Made by a program: the position numbers and the translations under genes. Source: Streptomyces dengpaensis (lineage in GTDB: Bacteria > Actinomycetota > Actinomycetes > Streptomycetales > Streptomycetaceae). From it: DNA of 64,000 nt. Each line of letters starts with the position of its first letter. Within the stretch, counting starts at the first letter, position 1. The stretch lies in assembly GCF_002946835.1 (NCBI RefSeq), contig NZ_CP026652.1, positions 4,092,001 through 4,156,000 of the forward strand. The letters are read 5' to 3'. Below, one piece after another: positions 8,530 to 17,611 of this stretch. The notes under the pieces were generated by a model that worked only from the letters and a program-made list of their open reading frames with translations, was not told the origin of the DNA and made no database searches.

Positions 8530-10023
8530 ATGCACAAGCACCGCCAGCACCACCTGCGTCTTGCCCTCGCGACGGCCACCGCGGCCGCGCTGACGGGCGG
8601 GCTGCTCAGTTTCTCGGCCGCGACGGCGACGGCCGCCGACTCCACGACGGTTCCGCACGCCGACTTCAACGGCGACGGCATCGGCGACATCGTCACCTCG
8701 GCCCACGGCGCGTACGTGAACGGCCGCGCGGGCGCGGGCCAGATCGTCGCGCTGTACGGCACCGCCACCGGCGTGTCGTCCGCCAAGCGGTCGACCGTCA
8801 GCCAGAACACCACCGGCGTCCCGGGCACCGCCGAGGCCGGGGACGGCTTCGGCGCCGAGTCGGCGTACGCCGACTTCAACGGCGACGGGTACGACGACCT
8901 CGCCGTGGCCTCTCCCTGGGAGAAGGTCGGCACCGACACCAACGGCGGTGGCCTCGCCATCCTCTGGGGCTCGGCGAGCGGCCTCACCGGCAAGGGCATC
9001 GACGTACCGGACCCGGCCGTGTCCTCCCACGACTACTGGGGCAAGGACCTGGCCGCGGGCGACTTCGACGGCGACGGCAAGGCCGACCTTGCCGTCGGCA
9101 GCTCGTCCAGCACGCTCTACGTCTACAAGGGCGGCTTCTCCACCAGCGGCACGCCGGGCGGTCGTACGACCATCAAGCCCCCGATCCAGTCGGGCACCAA
9201 TGACTTCCCGCACGGCCCGCTGAGCCTCACCGCCGGTGACGTGAACGGCGACGGCATGACGGACCTGGTGGTCGACGGCTTCGAGACGCAGACCGACTAC
9301 GGCTGGAACACCAACTACTGGGTGCCCGGCACGGCGAGCGGCCTGAGCGTCGCGTCTGCCCAGGCCCTCAAGCCCGGTCTCATCACCGCCATCGGCGACA
9401 TCAACGGCGACGGCTTCGGCGACATCGTCAGCGGTGCCGGCTGGGACAGCACCACCGGCGACGGCACCCCCGTGCCCGACTCCGCCAACGGCGGCAAGGT
9501 GAACATCACCTACGGCTCCGCGTCCGGGCCCGCCTCGACCGCCGGCATCACCCAGAACACCGGCAGCGTGCCCGGCACTTCCGAGAAGGGCGACGGCTTC
9601 GGCTGGGAGCTCGACCTGGGCGACGTCAACGGCGACGGCTACCAGGACCTGGTCGTCTCCAGCCCCGACGAGGACATCGCCGGCGTCACCAACACCGGCA
9701 TGGTCACCGTCCTCTACGGCACCGCGAGCGGCGTCAAGGTCTCCTCCGGCGTGCAAGCCTTCGCCCAGAGCACGGCGGGCGTCCCGGGCAACGACGAGAA
9801 GTCCGACCTCTTCGGCGCGGACGTGAAGCTCGACGACGTCACCGGCGACGGCAAGGCCGACCTCGTGGTCGGCTCGTACGAGAACGACGGCAACGGCGGG
9901 GTCACCTACCTGCCCTCCAACGGCACGGTCATCACCACGAGCGGCTCCCGCAGCGTCGCCCCGAGCACGTCGGGCGTCTCCACGTCGGGTGCGCCGCAGT
10001 TCGGCGCCGTGTTCGCCGACTGA
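8530..10023 (+). CDS. Exported FG-GAP repeat protein, copy 3
   Basis: The 497-residue protein has a signal peptide (MHKHRQHHLRLALATAT..., cleavage near TAAA at about residue 36). Roughly seven FG-GAP repeats follow (DFNGDGIGDIVTSAHG, DFNGDGYDDLAVASP, DFDGDGKADLAVGS, DVNGDGMTDLVVDG, DINGDGFGDIVSG, DVNGDGYQDLVVSSP). Repeat spacing and the GVPGTAEAGDGFG signature match copies 1, 4 and 5. AGGAG lies just before the ATG at 8530. A hairpin terminator at 10061 separates it from copy 4. Confidence 0.87.
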   Translation: MHKHRQHHLRLALATATAAALTGGLLSFSAATATAADSTTVPHADFNGDGIGDIVTSAHGAYVNGRAGAGQIVALYGTATGVSSAKRSTVSQNTTGVPGTAEAGDGFGAESAYADFNGDGYDDLAVASPWEKVGTDTNGGGLAILWGSASGLTGKGIDVPDPAVSSHDYWGKDLAAGDFDGDGKADLAVGSSSSTLYVYKGGFSTSGTPGGRTTIKPPIQSGTNDFPHGPLSLTAGDVNGDGMTDLVVDGFETQTDYGWNTNYWVPGTASGLSVASAQALKPGLITAIGDINGDGFGDIVSGAGWDSTTGDGTPVPDSANGGKVNITYGSASGPASTAGITQNTGSVPGTSEKGDGFGWELDLGDVNGDGYQDLVVSSPDEDIAGVTNTGMVTVLYGTASGVKVSSGVQAFAQSTAGVPGNDEKSDLFGADVKLDDVTGDGKADLVVGSYENDGNGGVTYLPSNGTVITTSGSRSVAPSTSGVSTSGAPQFGAVFAD

Positions 10024-10060
10024 GCCCTCTCCCGCACAGCCGACTGGCACTTCTCCCGCA

Positions 10061-10102
10061 CAGACCGCCGGGCCCGATCAGCGCCACGGGCCCGGCGGTC
10101 TG
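10061..10102 (+). terminator. Terminator hairpin between FG-GAP copies 3 and 4
   Basis: A perfect 15-bp stem (CAGACCGCCGGGCCC and its complement) with a 12-base loop sits 37 bases after the stop of copy 3. Confidence 0.75.
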
Positions 10103-10153
10103 CGGGCTCTACGGCACGGCTCTGAACGGCTGATCCTCCAAAGGAGCACCCCC

Positions 10154-11494
10154 ATGCGCAGACCCACCACGGCGGCGCTCGCCGCCACCCTCCTGGCCAG
10201 CGGCCTCACCCCTCTGCTGGCCATCCCCACCCCCGCCTCCGCCGCCGTCGCCAAGCACTACGACGACTTCAACGGCGACGGCTACCGCGATATCGCGTAC
10301 GGCGGTTACAACGAGGACGGCCGGGTGGGCGGCACCGTCAACGTCGTCTACGGCACGGCGGGCGGCCTCGACAGCTCGCGTATCCAGCGGATCCACCAGG
10401 ACAGCCCGGGCGTCCCCGGATCCGACGAGGAGGACGACCTGTTCGGCGAGTCCCTCGCGAGCGCCGACCTCAACAAGGACGGCTACGCGGATCTCGTCGT
10501 CGGCAACTCCACCGAGCACGTGGGCAGTGCGCGGTACCGCGGCACGGTCACCATCGTCTGGGGCTCCCGTTCCGGTCTCTCGGGCGGCACCAACGTCACC
10601 CCGAAGACCGGATCGTCCGGCCACTTCGGCCGCGACCTCGCCACCGGCGACTTCAACGGCGACGGCTCGCCCGACCTCGCGGTGATCGGCGGCGAGGAGG
10701 CGTGGCTGTACCGCGGCCCCTTCACCACGTCCGGCTCCACCGGGACCGTCAGCAAGATCGACAAGACGGGCGCGGGCTGGTACTCGCACGGTCTCGCGGC
10801 CGGCAAGGTCGACGGCGACGGCAAGACGGACCTGGTGGTCCTCGGCACGCAGTTCTCCGGCGACGACCCGACCCCCCGCGCCTGGTTCCTCAAGGGCGCG
10901 TCCGGCGGCCTGACTTCGGGCACCTCCCTGACGCTCGGCAGCGACGCCACGAGTGCCGCGATCGGCGACTTCGACAAGAACGGTTACGGCGACATCGCCC
11001 TCGGCACGCCCGACCGCGGCACCGGCAGCGGCGCCGTCACCCTCTGGCGCGGCACCGCCTCCGGGCCGAGCGCCTCGACCACGTTCACGCAGGCCACCTC
11101 CGGCGTCTCCGGCACCCCCGAGAACGACGACAACTTCGGGTACGCCGTCTCGGCCGCCGACACCAACGGCGACGGTTACGCGGACCTCGCGGCCGGCGTC
11201 CCGCACGAGGACGTCGACGGCACCGAGGACCAGGGCGGCGTCCACCTCTTCCGCGGCGGCTCCGGCGGCCTGAGCGGCGCCCGCTCCTCCTGGATCCCGC
11301 AGACGGTGACGGGCACGGACGGCTCGTACGACGGCTTCGGCTACACGCTGCACCTGCGCGACCTGAACGCCGACGGCAAGGCCGACCTGGGGGTGGGCTC
11401 ACGCGTCGGCCTGGTGCTGCGCGGCACCACCGGCACGCCGACCGCCACCGGGGCGACCCAACTGCCGGAGTTCGGCGGGGTGTTCGCCGACTGA
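10154..11494 (+). CDS. Exported FG-GAP repeat protein, copy 4
   Basis: The protein has 446 residues, a signal peptide (MRRPTTAALAATLLASGL..., cleavage near ASAA at residue 33) and repeated DxNxDGxxD loops (DFNGDGYRDIAYGG, DLNKDGYADLVVGN, DFNGDGSPDLAV, DKNGYGDIALG, DTNGDGYADLAAG, DLNADGKADLGVG). It ends FGGVFAD, like copy 3 (FGAVFAD), which supports a tandem duplication. AAAGGAGC precedes the ATG by seven bases. Frames extending upstream to 9989 cross the terminator and are not used. Confidence 0.87.
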   Translation: MRRPTTAALAATLLASGLTPLLAIPTPASAAVAKHYDDFNGDGYRDIAYGGYNEDGRVGGTVNVVYGTAGGLDSSRIQRIHQDSPGVPGSDEEDDLFGESLASADLNKDGYADLVVGNSTEHVGSARYRGTVTIVWGSRSGLSGGTNVTPKTGSSGHFGRDLATGDFNGDGSPDLAVIGGEEAWLYRGPFTTSGSTGTVSKIDKTGAGWYSHGLAAGKVDGDGKTDLVVLGTQFSGDDPTPRAWFLKGASGGLTSGTSLTLGSDATSAAIGDFDKNGYGDIALGTPDRGTGSGAVTLWRGTASGPSASTTFTQATSGVSGTPENDDNFGYAVSAADTNGDGYADLAAGVPHEDVDGTEDQGGVHLFRGGSGGLSGARSSWIPQTVTGTDGSYDGFGYTLHLRDLNADGKADLGVGSRVGLVLRGTTGTPTATGATQLPEFGGVFAD

Positions 11495-11555
11495 CGGCCT
11501 GTCCACTCGTCAACTCGCCCCGTCACCTCACGTATTCGTGAACGGAAAACACCCC

Positions 11556-12623
11556 ATGCGCAAGCGCACCCTCCTCCTGGCCGCCACCCTCACCACCGGC
11601 CTGCTCACCGCCCTGCCCCTCACCCCCGCCTCCGCCGCGCCCTCGGGCCTGTCCGACGACTTCAACGGCGACGGCTACCGCGACCTGGCGACCGCCGCGC
11701 CCTACGCCACCGTCGGCGGGGCGGCCCTGGCGGGCGCCGTGGTCGTCAACTACGGCTCGGTGTCCGGGATCAAGGCGTCCCGGCGGACGGTCATCACGCA
11801 GAACACCAGCGGGATTCCGGGCACGGCCGAGAAGGGCGACGAGTTCGGCACGGAGCTCGCCTCCGGCGACCTCAACAACGACGGGTACGCCGATCTCGTG
11901 ATCGGCGCCGCGCGGGAGGACGTCGGCAGCGACGTCGACGGCGGTACGGCCGTGATCGTCTGGGGCGGCGCGAACGGCCTCTCCGGCGGACGGGCCGTCT
12001 CCGACCCCGTCGCCTCCTCCCACGACCGCTACGGAAGGACCCTCGCCGTCGGCGACTTCAGCGGCGACGGCAGGGCCGACCTCGCCGTCGGCGGCGACGG
12101 CAAGGACATCTCGATCCACCGGGGCGGCTTCACCAAGGCCTCCGGGCCCGCGTCCCGCCACCAGCTCACCACGGGCATGCACACCGGGCCGACCGGGGGC
12201 GCCCAGTCCCTCTCCATCGACGACATCGACGGCGACGGCCGCGACGACGTGGCCGTCTCGGCGCTGTACGAGGACATCGGCTCCGCGGAGCTCGCCGGCA
12301 GCGTCACGGTGTTCCGCGGCGCGACGACCGGCCTGTCCACCTCGGGCGTGAAGTCCTTCACGCAGGACACCGCCGGCGTCCCCGGCACCGCCGAGAAGAC
12401 CGACCAGTTCGGCAAGGCCGTCCGCCTCGCCGACCTCAACGGCGACGGCCACGCGGACCTCTCCATCGGTGCCGACGGCGAGAACGACGCCGACGGCTCG
12501 CTGTGGACCCTGCGCGGCACGTCATCGGGCGTGACGACAACGGGCGCGATCAGCTTCGGGCCGTCCTCGGCGGGCATCTCGGCCTCCGGCCATCCGCGGT
12601 TCGGTTTCGCGATGCTGCGCTAG
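11556..12623 (+). CDS. Exported FG-GAP repeat protein, copy 5 (shortest)
   Basis: The protein has 355 residues, with signal peptide MRKRTLLLAATLTTG and cleavage near ASAA. About five FG-GAP repeats follow (DFNGDGYRDLATAAP, DLNNDGYADLVIGAA, DFSGDGRADLAVGG, DIDGDGRDDVAVSA, DLNGDGHADLSIG). It lies 61 bases after copy 4 with no clear terminator between, so both may share a transcript. A GTG at 11538 is an alternative start; the ATG at 11556 gives the more typical signal peptide. Confidence 0.85.
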   Translation: MRKRTLLLAATLTTGLLTALPLTPASAAPSGLSDDFNGDGYRDLATAAPYATVGGAALAGAVVVNYGSVSGIKASRRTVITQNTSGIPGTAEKGDEFGTELASGDLNNDGYADLVIGAAREDVGSDVDGGTAVIVWGGANGLSGGRAVSDPVASSHDRYGRTLAVGDFSGDGRADLAVGGDGKDISIHRGGFTKASGPASRHQLTTGMHTGPTGGAQSLSIDDIDGDGRDDVAVSALYEDIGSAELAGSVTVFRGATTGLSTSGVKSFTQDTAGVPGTAEKTDQFGKAVRLADLNGDGHADLSIGADGENDADGSLWTLRGTSSGVTTTGAISFGPSSAGISASGHPRFGFAMLR

Positions 12624-12662
12624 CCGTGGGACGCGGACGCCCTCGAGGAAACCTCCTCAAAG

Positions 12663-12685
12663 CCCTTAAGGAATCCCCTTAAGGG
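12663..12685. repeat. CCTTAAGG inverted repeat
   Basis: CCCTTAAGG and CCTTAAGGG flank a five-base loop between the FG-GAP array and the Yip1 gene. It could be a weak terminator for the array or an operator for the Yip1 gene. Confidence 0.45.
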
Positions 12686-12766
12686 ATGTCACAGCTCGGC
12701 CCCAATGCCGGGCCCGTTGCCCCGGGCCCGGCACAGCATTCTCCGGGACCAGGTACGTTCGATGAC

Positions 12767-13681
12767 GTGGCTGGATTCAGGATCGGACGCGGCGGCCGGA
12801 ACGACCGCGCACCGCAAGCGCGACCGCAACAACACCAACCGTCGTACGGGCGGCAGGCCCCCCAGGGAGGCCAGCAGCAGCCGTACGGCTATCCGCCTGC
12901 GCCGCAGCAGCAGCAGCAGTACGGAGGCCCCTCGTACGGCGGCGGGCAGCAGGGCGGCGGCTGGCCCCAAGCCGGTGGTGGCGGCGAGCCGGAGTACTTC
13001 GGTGACGGGCACCCGCAGCAGGGCCCGGACCCGTACGCGGCGAACAGCCCCGGTCACACCCAGGCGTTCTCGATCGGCGAGGACTCGTACAGCCGGGGCG
13101 AGACCTACCACGCCGGCCAGGCCGCGGCCCCGCCGGCCGGACCGCGCCTGCACTGGAAGGACCTGCTGAGGGGCATCGTCATGTCCCCCAACCAGACCTT
13201 CCTCCGGATGCGCGACTACACGATGTGGGCCCCGGCCCTGACCGTGACGTTCCTCTACGGCCTGCTGGCGGTCTTCGGCTTCGACACCGCCCGCGAGGAC
13301 GCGATCAACGCGACCCTGTCCAACGCGATCCCGATCGTCCTCACCACGGCCGTCGCGATCGTCATCAGCGCGTTCATCCTCGGCGTGGTCACCCACACCC
13401 TGGCCCGCCAGCTCGGCGGCGACGGCGCCTGGCAGCCGACGGTCGGCCTCTCCATGCTGATCATGTCCATCACGGACGCCCCCCGCCTGGTCGTCGCCAT
13501 GTTCTTCGGCGGCGACGCGCCGTTCGTCCAGCTCCTCGGCTGGGCGACCTGGGTCGCGGCGGGCGCCCTGCTGACCCTGATGGTCAGCAAGTCCCACGAC
13601 CTCGCGTGGCCCAAGGCCCTCGGCGCTTCAGCCATCCAGCTGATCGCGATTCTGTCCATCATCAAGCTGGGTACGTTCTGA
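12767..13681 (+). CDS. Yip1-family integral membrane protein
   Basis: This protein of about 304 residues has a long disordered N-terminus rich in Gln, Gly, Pro and Tyr (residues 1-125). A Yip1-type membrane domain follows, with about five hydrophobic spans (YTMWAPALTVTFLYGLLAVF, IPIVLTTAVAIVISAFILGV, a span ending WATWVAAGALLTLMV, and a C-terminal AIQLIAILSIIKLG). The N-terminal sequence VAGFRIGRGGRND suits a GTG start at 12767, 15 bases after AGGT; an ATG at 12686 is possible. The function of bacterial Yip1 proteins is not established. A strong terminator follows. Confidence 0.75.
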   Translation: MAGFRIGRGGRNDRAPQARPQQHQPSYGRQAPQGGQQQPYGYPPAPQQQQQYGGPSYGGGQQGGGWPQAGGGGEPEYFGDGHPQQGPDPYAANSPGHTQAFSIGEDSYSRGETYHAGQAAAPPAGPRLHWKDLLRGIVMSPNQTFLRMRDYTMWAPALTVTFLYGLLAVFGFDTAREDAINATLSNAIPIVLTTAVAIVISAFILGVVTHTLARQLGGDGAWQPTVGLSMLIMSITDAPRLVVAMFFGGDAPFVQLLGWATWVAAGALLTLMVSKSHDLAWPKALGASAIQLIAILSIIKLGTF

Positions 13682-13697
13682 GGCCGCGCACGCTCTG

Positions 13698-13742
13698 CAG
13701 CGGGGCGCGTTCCAGGGGGTTCCCCCGGAACGCGCCCCGCTG
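13698..13742 (+). terminator. Terminator hairpin after Yip1 gene
   Basis: CAGCGGGGCGCGTTCC pairs perfectly (16 bp) with its complement, and the loop itself contains GGGGGTTCCCCC. It starts 17 bases after the stop. Confidence 0.8.
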
Positions 13743-13942
13743 CCGTCCGGCACCGCTTTCCCTCCCGCGCCGGGGCGTCACCCCCGTGTACGCCCCGGCC
13801 ACCGCCCCTGTACATCACCTGACTGCGGCACACCACACGGCTGCCCGAAAGCCCTTTCCCCCCTCCGCTCGCACACCACGCGTACCTGCTCGACATCCCC
13901 ACGCCTTCCCCCAACTGCTGCACTGGGCCCCGCATTTGATGC

Positions 13943-15655
13943 CCTAGAAGATCACTGAAAATGTTGCGGGTTCTGGCCCCGGCCCGGCCGGGCCGGGGCC
14001 AGTCTTGTAGGCATGCAGGGGGAATGGGCCGGGGAGATGGCCGGGCCGGATGTGTGGGAGACCTGCCGGGAGTTGATCCCGGCCGGGAGCGTGTTTGCGT
14101 TCCTGGCCGAGCACCGGGAGGCACTGTTCCCGCCGTCGATGTTCGCCGACATGTATCCCTCGTCCAACGGCCGTCCGAGTCTGCCGCCGCAGGTCCTGGC
14201 CGCGACCGTGGTGCTGCAGAGCCTGCAGGGGTTGTCGGACTTCGAGACGGTCCAGGAACTGCGGTGTGATCTGCGGTGGAAAGCGGCCTGCGGGCTGGGC
14301 TTGTACGACATGGCATTCGATCCGTCGCTGCTGACGTACTTTAGGCGCCGTCTGCGCCACTCGGCCGATCCGATGCGGATCTTCACCAAGGTCAAGGAAG
14401 TCGTGGCCGCGACCGGCGTACTCAAGGGCAGGCAGCGGCGGGCGCTGGACTCCACCGTCCTCGATGACGCGGTGGCCACCCAGGACACCGTTACCCAGAT
14501 CATCTCCGCCATCCGCCGGGTGATCCGCGAGGTCCCCGGAGCCCAGGAGGTGGCCGCAGAGCACTGCCACGCGCACGACTACACCGACCCGGGCAAACCG
14601 AAGATCGCCTGGAACGACGAGCAGGCGCGCGCCGCGCTGGTCGATGCGCTGGTCACCGACGCCCTCAACCTGCTCGGGCACCTGCCCGAGCGGGAGCTGG
14701 GCGAGAAGGCCGCGAACGCGGTGGGCCTGCTGGCCCTGGTCGCCGGGCAGGACGTCGAGCCGGCCCCCGACTCCGACGGACGCGACGGGCGCTGGCGCAT
14801 CGCCCAGCGCACCGTGCCCGACCGGACGGTGTCCACCGTCGATCCCGACGCCCGGCACATCCACAAAAACCGCACCCGCCACCAGGACGGCTTCAAAGGA
14901 CACGTCTCCTTCGAGCCGGAGAGCGGGCTGTTCACCGCCGTCGCCCTCACCGGCGGCTATGGTCCCGGCAGCCACGAAGCGGCCGTTGCCGGTGAACTGC
15001 TGGACGGGGAGGACGGCGCATTAACCGTGCTCGGCGACTCCGCCTACGGGACCGGCGACCTGCGCGAACAGTTGCAGGCCGCAGGCCACACCCTGGTCAT
15101 CAAGCCACCGCCGCTGCGACAGGTGATCCCCGGCGGCTTCACCATCGACGACTTCCGCATCGACCCAGCCGCCGGCACCGCGACCTGCCCGGCCGGACGC
15201 ACCGCCAACCTCGGCCAGGTCAAAGCGGACGGCGCCCGCACCGCCCAGTTCAAACACCTCTGCGCCGACTGCCCCCTGCGCGGGCGCTGCACCACCTCCA
15301 AGACCGGACGCACCCTCAACGTCCATCCCCAGCACCAACTGCTGACCGCCGCCCGGCGAGAGGCGGCCGACCCAGCCTGGCAGGCCGAATACCGCAGATG
15401 GCGGCCCCCGGTCGAACGCGCCATCGCCTGGCTGGTCGCCAAGGGCAACCGCCGCGTCCCGCACCGCGGCATCATCGCCAACAACATCTGGCTCCACCAC
15501 CGCGCCGCCGCCCTCAACCTCCGCCGACTGATCAACCTCGGACTCACCCGAACCGGCACCACCTGGCACCTCACCCCGGCCACCGCATAGCGACAAGGGC
15601 CGCCCGGCCCACGGCCGGACAGCCCCAACAACAAGATTTTCAGCAGCCTTCTAGG
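13943..15655 (+). mobile_element. IS1182-type insertion sequence, apparently complete
   Basis: The ends are imperfect inverted repeats. CCTAGAAG, five variable bases and CTGAAAAT at 13943 are mirrored by ATTTTCAG, five bases and CTTCTAGG ending at 15655, with TTG three bases further in on both sides. One transposase gene fills the interior. CTAG lies at both tips, either as part of the inverted repeat or as a 4-bp target duplication. The left end falls after the Yip1 terminator, and the right end is 42 bases before a broken gene. Confidence 0.8.
14013..15590 (+). CDS. IS1182 family transposase
   Basis: The 525-residue protein has the N-terminal domain of this family (FLAEHREALFPPSMFADMYP, then PSLPPQVLAATVVLQSLQGLSDFETV). 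The DDE catalytic core includes ALDSTVLDDAV (first Asp) and LGDSAYGTGDLREQL (second Asp). A cysteine cluster CADCPLRGRC near residue 425 precedes the C-terminal helix with the final Glu (PVERAIAWLV). The length is normal, so the enzyme may be active. It has one TTA leucine codon (LTVLGDS region), which could make it bldA-dependent. Confidence 0.9.
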   Translation: MQGEWAGEMAGPDVWETCRELIPAGSVFAFLAEHREALFPPSMFADMYPSSNGRPSLPPQVLAATVVLQSLQGLSDFETVQELRCDLRWKAACGLGLYDMAFDPSLLTYFRRRLRHSADPMRIFTKVKEVVAATGVLKGRQRRALDSTVLDDAVATQDTVTQIISAIRRVIREVPGAQEVAAEHCHAHDYTDPGKPKIAWNDEQARAALVDALVTDALNLLGHLPERELGEKAANAVGLLALVAGQDVEPAPDSDGRDGRWRIAQRTVPDRTVSTVDPDARHIHKNRTRHQDGFKGHVSFEPESGLFTAVALTGGYGPGSHEAAVAGELLDGEDGALTVLGDSAYGTGDLREQLQAAGHTLVIKPPPLRQVIPGGFTIDDFRIDPAAGTATCPAGRTANLGQVKADGARTAQFKHLCADCPLRGRCTTSKTGRTLNVHPQHQLLTAARREAADPAWQAEYRRWRPPVERAIAWLVAKGNRRVPHRGIIANNIWLHHRAAALNLRRLINLGLTRTGTTWHLTPATA

Positions 15656-15697
15656 ATGGCGCCTCCTGCCGACGACAGAACCCGCGAAGGAGTGGCA

Positions 15698-15862
15698 GTG
15701 GACGCCGAGATGATGGCCCTCGCCTCGTCTGCGGGAAGCGCGCTGGTGGCCGCTCTCGCCACCGACCTGTGGGAGCGGGCCCAGAGCTCGGTCGGCGCCC
15801 TTGGCGGCGCGCATATCCGGAGCGCGCAGCCACCGTGGGGCGGACGCGGCACCGGCGGCTGA
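15698..15862 (+). pseudogene. 5' remnant of a hypothetical gene, frameshifted
   Basis: GTG at 15698 with AAGGAG nine bases upstream begins VDAEMMALASSAGSALVAAL and continues to ALATDLWERAQSSVGAL. The expected continuation (WRRAYPERAATVG) is present, but in another frame from about 15795, and a third frame continues DAAPAADGKAPN. Two small indels near 15793 and 15830 would explain this. The gene runs into the next one. The family resembles actinobacterial hypothetical proteins (recollection only), and no function can be given. Confidence 0.5.
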
Positions 15863-16421
15863 CGGGAAGGCCCCGAACGTGTCGCCCTCCTCCACGCCCA
15901 GCCCCACCGCGAAGCCGTCCAGGACGCCCTCCCCGACCCAGACAGCATCGCGGGAACAGCAGGCACCCCCGGTGACGGCGGCCACTGCGTCCACGTCCGC
16001 GTCCCCGTCCGGACCCCCGCCCAATCCGGCGACCCACTGCACCTCATGGCGCGACTCGGGTGTCAGCCGCTTAAAGGTCAAGTCCTGCGCCCGGATCACC
16101 GACGGCCGCCTGTACATGAACGCCGAGTGGCGCACGACGTCGGGCTCGGCTCTGGTGGACGTCTACATCTGGCTGGAGGACGCGAACAAGGAAGTCGTCT
16201 ACCCGGGCACGTCCCTGCCCAACGGGATGCCGTCCTGCAACATGGCGGCCTGGCCGACGCCCCGGACCAACGCGCAGTGGAAGGAGTACGAGGTCGGCAA
16301 GCCCCTCGTCCACGGCGAGAAGTACGAGGTATGCGTATCGGTGCAGGAACAGGGCGGCCCGAAGCCCAACATCGCCGGGGCGGCCACACAGGGCCGCCAG
16401 CTCGGGATCGTCTACCCGTAG
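15801..16421 (+). CDS. Hypothetical protein with Ser/Thr/Pro linker and C-terminal beta domain
   Basis: The frame is 206 codons long, but its first part overlaps the frameshifted remnant. Residues 25-75 are a Pro/Ser/Thr-rich linker. Residues 80-206 look like a compact beta-rich domain with three cysteines (CTSW, VKSCARITDG, MPSCNMAAW) and a fourth in YEVCVSVQEQ, suggesting two disulphides. It may be the secreted C-terminal half of what was one longer protein whose N-terminus is at 15698. The real start is uncertain. It converges on the phosphoribosyltransferase gene. Confidence 0.5.
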   Translation: MAARISGARSHRGADAAPAADGKAPNVSPSSTPSPTAKPSRTPSPTQTASREQQAPPVTAATASTSASPSGPPPNPATHCTSWRDSGVSRLKVKSCARITDGRLYMNAEWRTTSGSALVDVYIWLEDANKEVVYPGTSLPNGMPSCNMAAWPTPRTNAQWKEYEVGKPLVHGEKYEVCVSVQEQGGPKPNIAGAATQGRQLGIVYP

Positions 16422-16451
16422 CCGGCGCCTGCCCCTGCCCCTGACCCGCGT

Positions 16452-16949
16452 CTACGCGTCGAGGACCTGCCCCGCCCGCTTGATCACGGGCTCGTCGACG
16501 CTCCACGGGAAGTTGATCCAGTCGTCGGTCCGCTTCCACACGTACTCGCACTTCACGAGGGAGTGCGACTTCTCGTAGATCACGGCGCTGCGGACCTCGG
16601 CGACATGGTCGACGCAGAAGTCGTGCACGAGCTTGAGCGTCTTGCCGGTGTCGGCGACGTCGTCGGCGATCAGGACCTTCTTGTCGGAGAAGTCGATGGC
16701 ATTGGGGACGGGGGCGAGCATGACGGGCATCTCGAGGGTCGTCCCCACGCCCGTGTAGAACTCCACGTTCACCAGGTGGATGTTCTTGCAGTCGAGGGCG
16801 TAGGCGAGCCCACCGGCGACGAAGACGCCCCCGCGGGCGATGCTGAGCACTATGTCGGGCTCGTACCCGTCGTCGGCGATGGTCTGGGCGAGCTCGCGGA
16901 CCGCGGCCCCGAACCCTTCGTAGGTGAGGTTCTCGCGCACCTGGGACAT
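16452..16949 (-). CDS. Phosphoribosyltransferase family protein
   Basis: This protein of about 165 residues carries the PRTase signature VLIADDVADTGKTLKLV (residues 91-107), the PRPP-binding loop with two acidic residues. An N-terminal PDIVLSIARGGVFVAGGLA strand-loop matches the hypoxanthine/xanthine-type fold. It probably salvages purines or a related base, but the base-binding hood (WINFPW) does not decide the substrate. The ATG at 16949 lies five bases after the TGA-overlapping stop of dcd, and a GTG at 16955 overlaps it directly. The two genes are almost certainly co-transcribed and translationally coupled. Confidence 0.82.
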   Translation of the reverse strand: MSQVRENLTYEGFGAAVRELAQTIADDGYEPDIVLSIARGGVFVAGGLAYALDCKNIHLVNVEFYTGVGTTLEMPVMLAPVPNAIDFSDKKVLIADDVADTGKTLKLVHDFCVDHVAEVRSAVIYEKSHSLVKCEYVWKRTDDWINFPWSVDEPVIKRAGQVLDA

Positions 16950-16951
16950 GC

Positions 16952-17527
16952 TCACACCTGGGTCCGATGGAAGTTGAGGAAGGAGCGGGAGGCGGTGGGC
17001 CCACGCTGCCCCTGGTAACGGGACCCGTACCGGTCACTGCCGTACGGGAACTCGGCCGGCGAGCTGAGCCGGAACATGCACAGCTGCCCGATCTTCATGC
17101 CCGGCCAGAGCTTGATGGGCAGGGTGGCGAGATTGGACAGCTCAAGGGTGACGTGGCCGGAGAACCCGGGGTCGATGAACCCGGCGGTGGAGTGCGTCAC
17201 GAGCCCGAGCCGCCCGAGGGAGCTCTTGCCTTCGAGCCTCGACGCGAGATCGTCGGGAAGCGAGATCACTTCATACGTACTGGCGAGGACGAACTCACCG
17301 GGATGAAGGATGAACGGCTCGTCGCCGTCGGGCTCGACGAGCCGCGTCAGGTCAGCCTGCTCGATCGAAGGATCGATGTGCGGGTACCGGTGATTCTCGA
17401 ACACCCGGAAGTAGCGGTCCAGCCGCACATCGATGCTCGACGGCTGCACCATGGATTCGTCGTAAGGATCGATGCGCACCCGGCCCGCGTCGATCTCGGC
17501 CCGGATGTCCTTGTCTGAGAGAAGCAC
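16952..17527 (-). CDS. dcd: dCTP deaminase
   Basis: The 191-residue sequence is a full-length Dcd: it starts [17 protein letters not shown], and has [16 protein letters not shown], the catalytic [12 protein letters not shown] with [14 protein letters not shown], and a C-terminal [10 protein letters not shown] nucleotide-binding tail. The enzyme deaminates dCTP to dUTP, the feed for dTMP synthesis. It is the first gene of a two-gene unit with the phosphoribosyltransferase, which fits nucleotide metabolism. The sequence is strongly conserved and shows no damage. Confidence 0.95.
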   Translation of the reverse strand: MLLSDKDIRAEIDAGRVRIDPYDESMVQPSSIDVRLDRYFRVFENHRYPHIDPSIEQADLTRLVEPDGDEPFILHPGEFVLASTYEVISLPDDLASRLEGKSSLGRLGLVTHSTAGFIDPGFSGHVTLELSNLATLPIKLWPGMKIGQLCMFRLSSPAEFPYGSDRYGSRYQGQRGPTASRSFLNFHRTQV

Positions 17528-17611
17528 GTCCTGAGGATACGCACGGCGCGCGGAGCCACCACAATCGTGACGACTCCACGCGCCTGTCCTGCTCCCTGCC
17601 CGCCTACTCCC

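Noticed and set aside
6735..8999. Minus-strand frame of 754 codons
   Set aside because: Composition is Arg/Ala/Gly/Val-rich and mirrors the FG-GAP genes on the other strand, without a motif or ribosome site.
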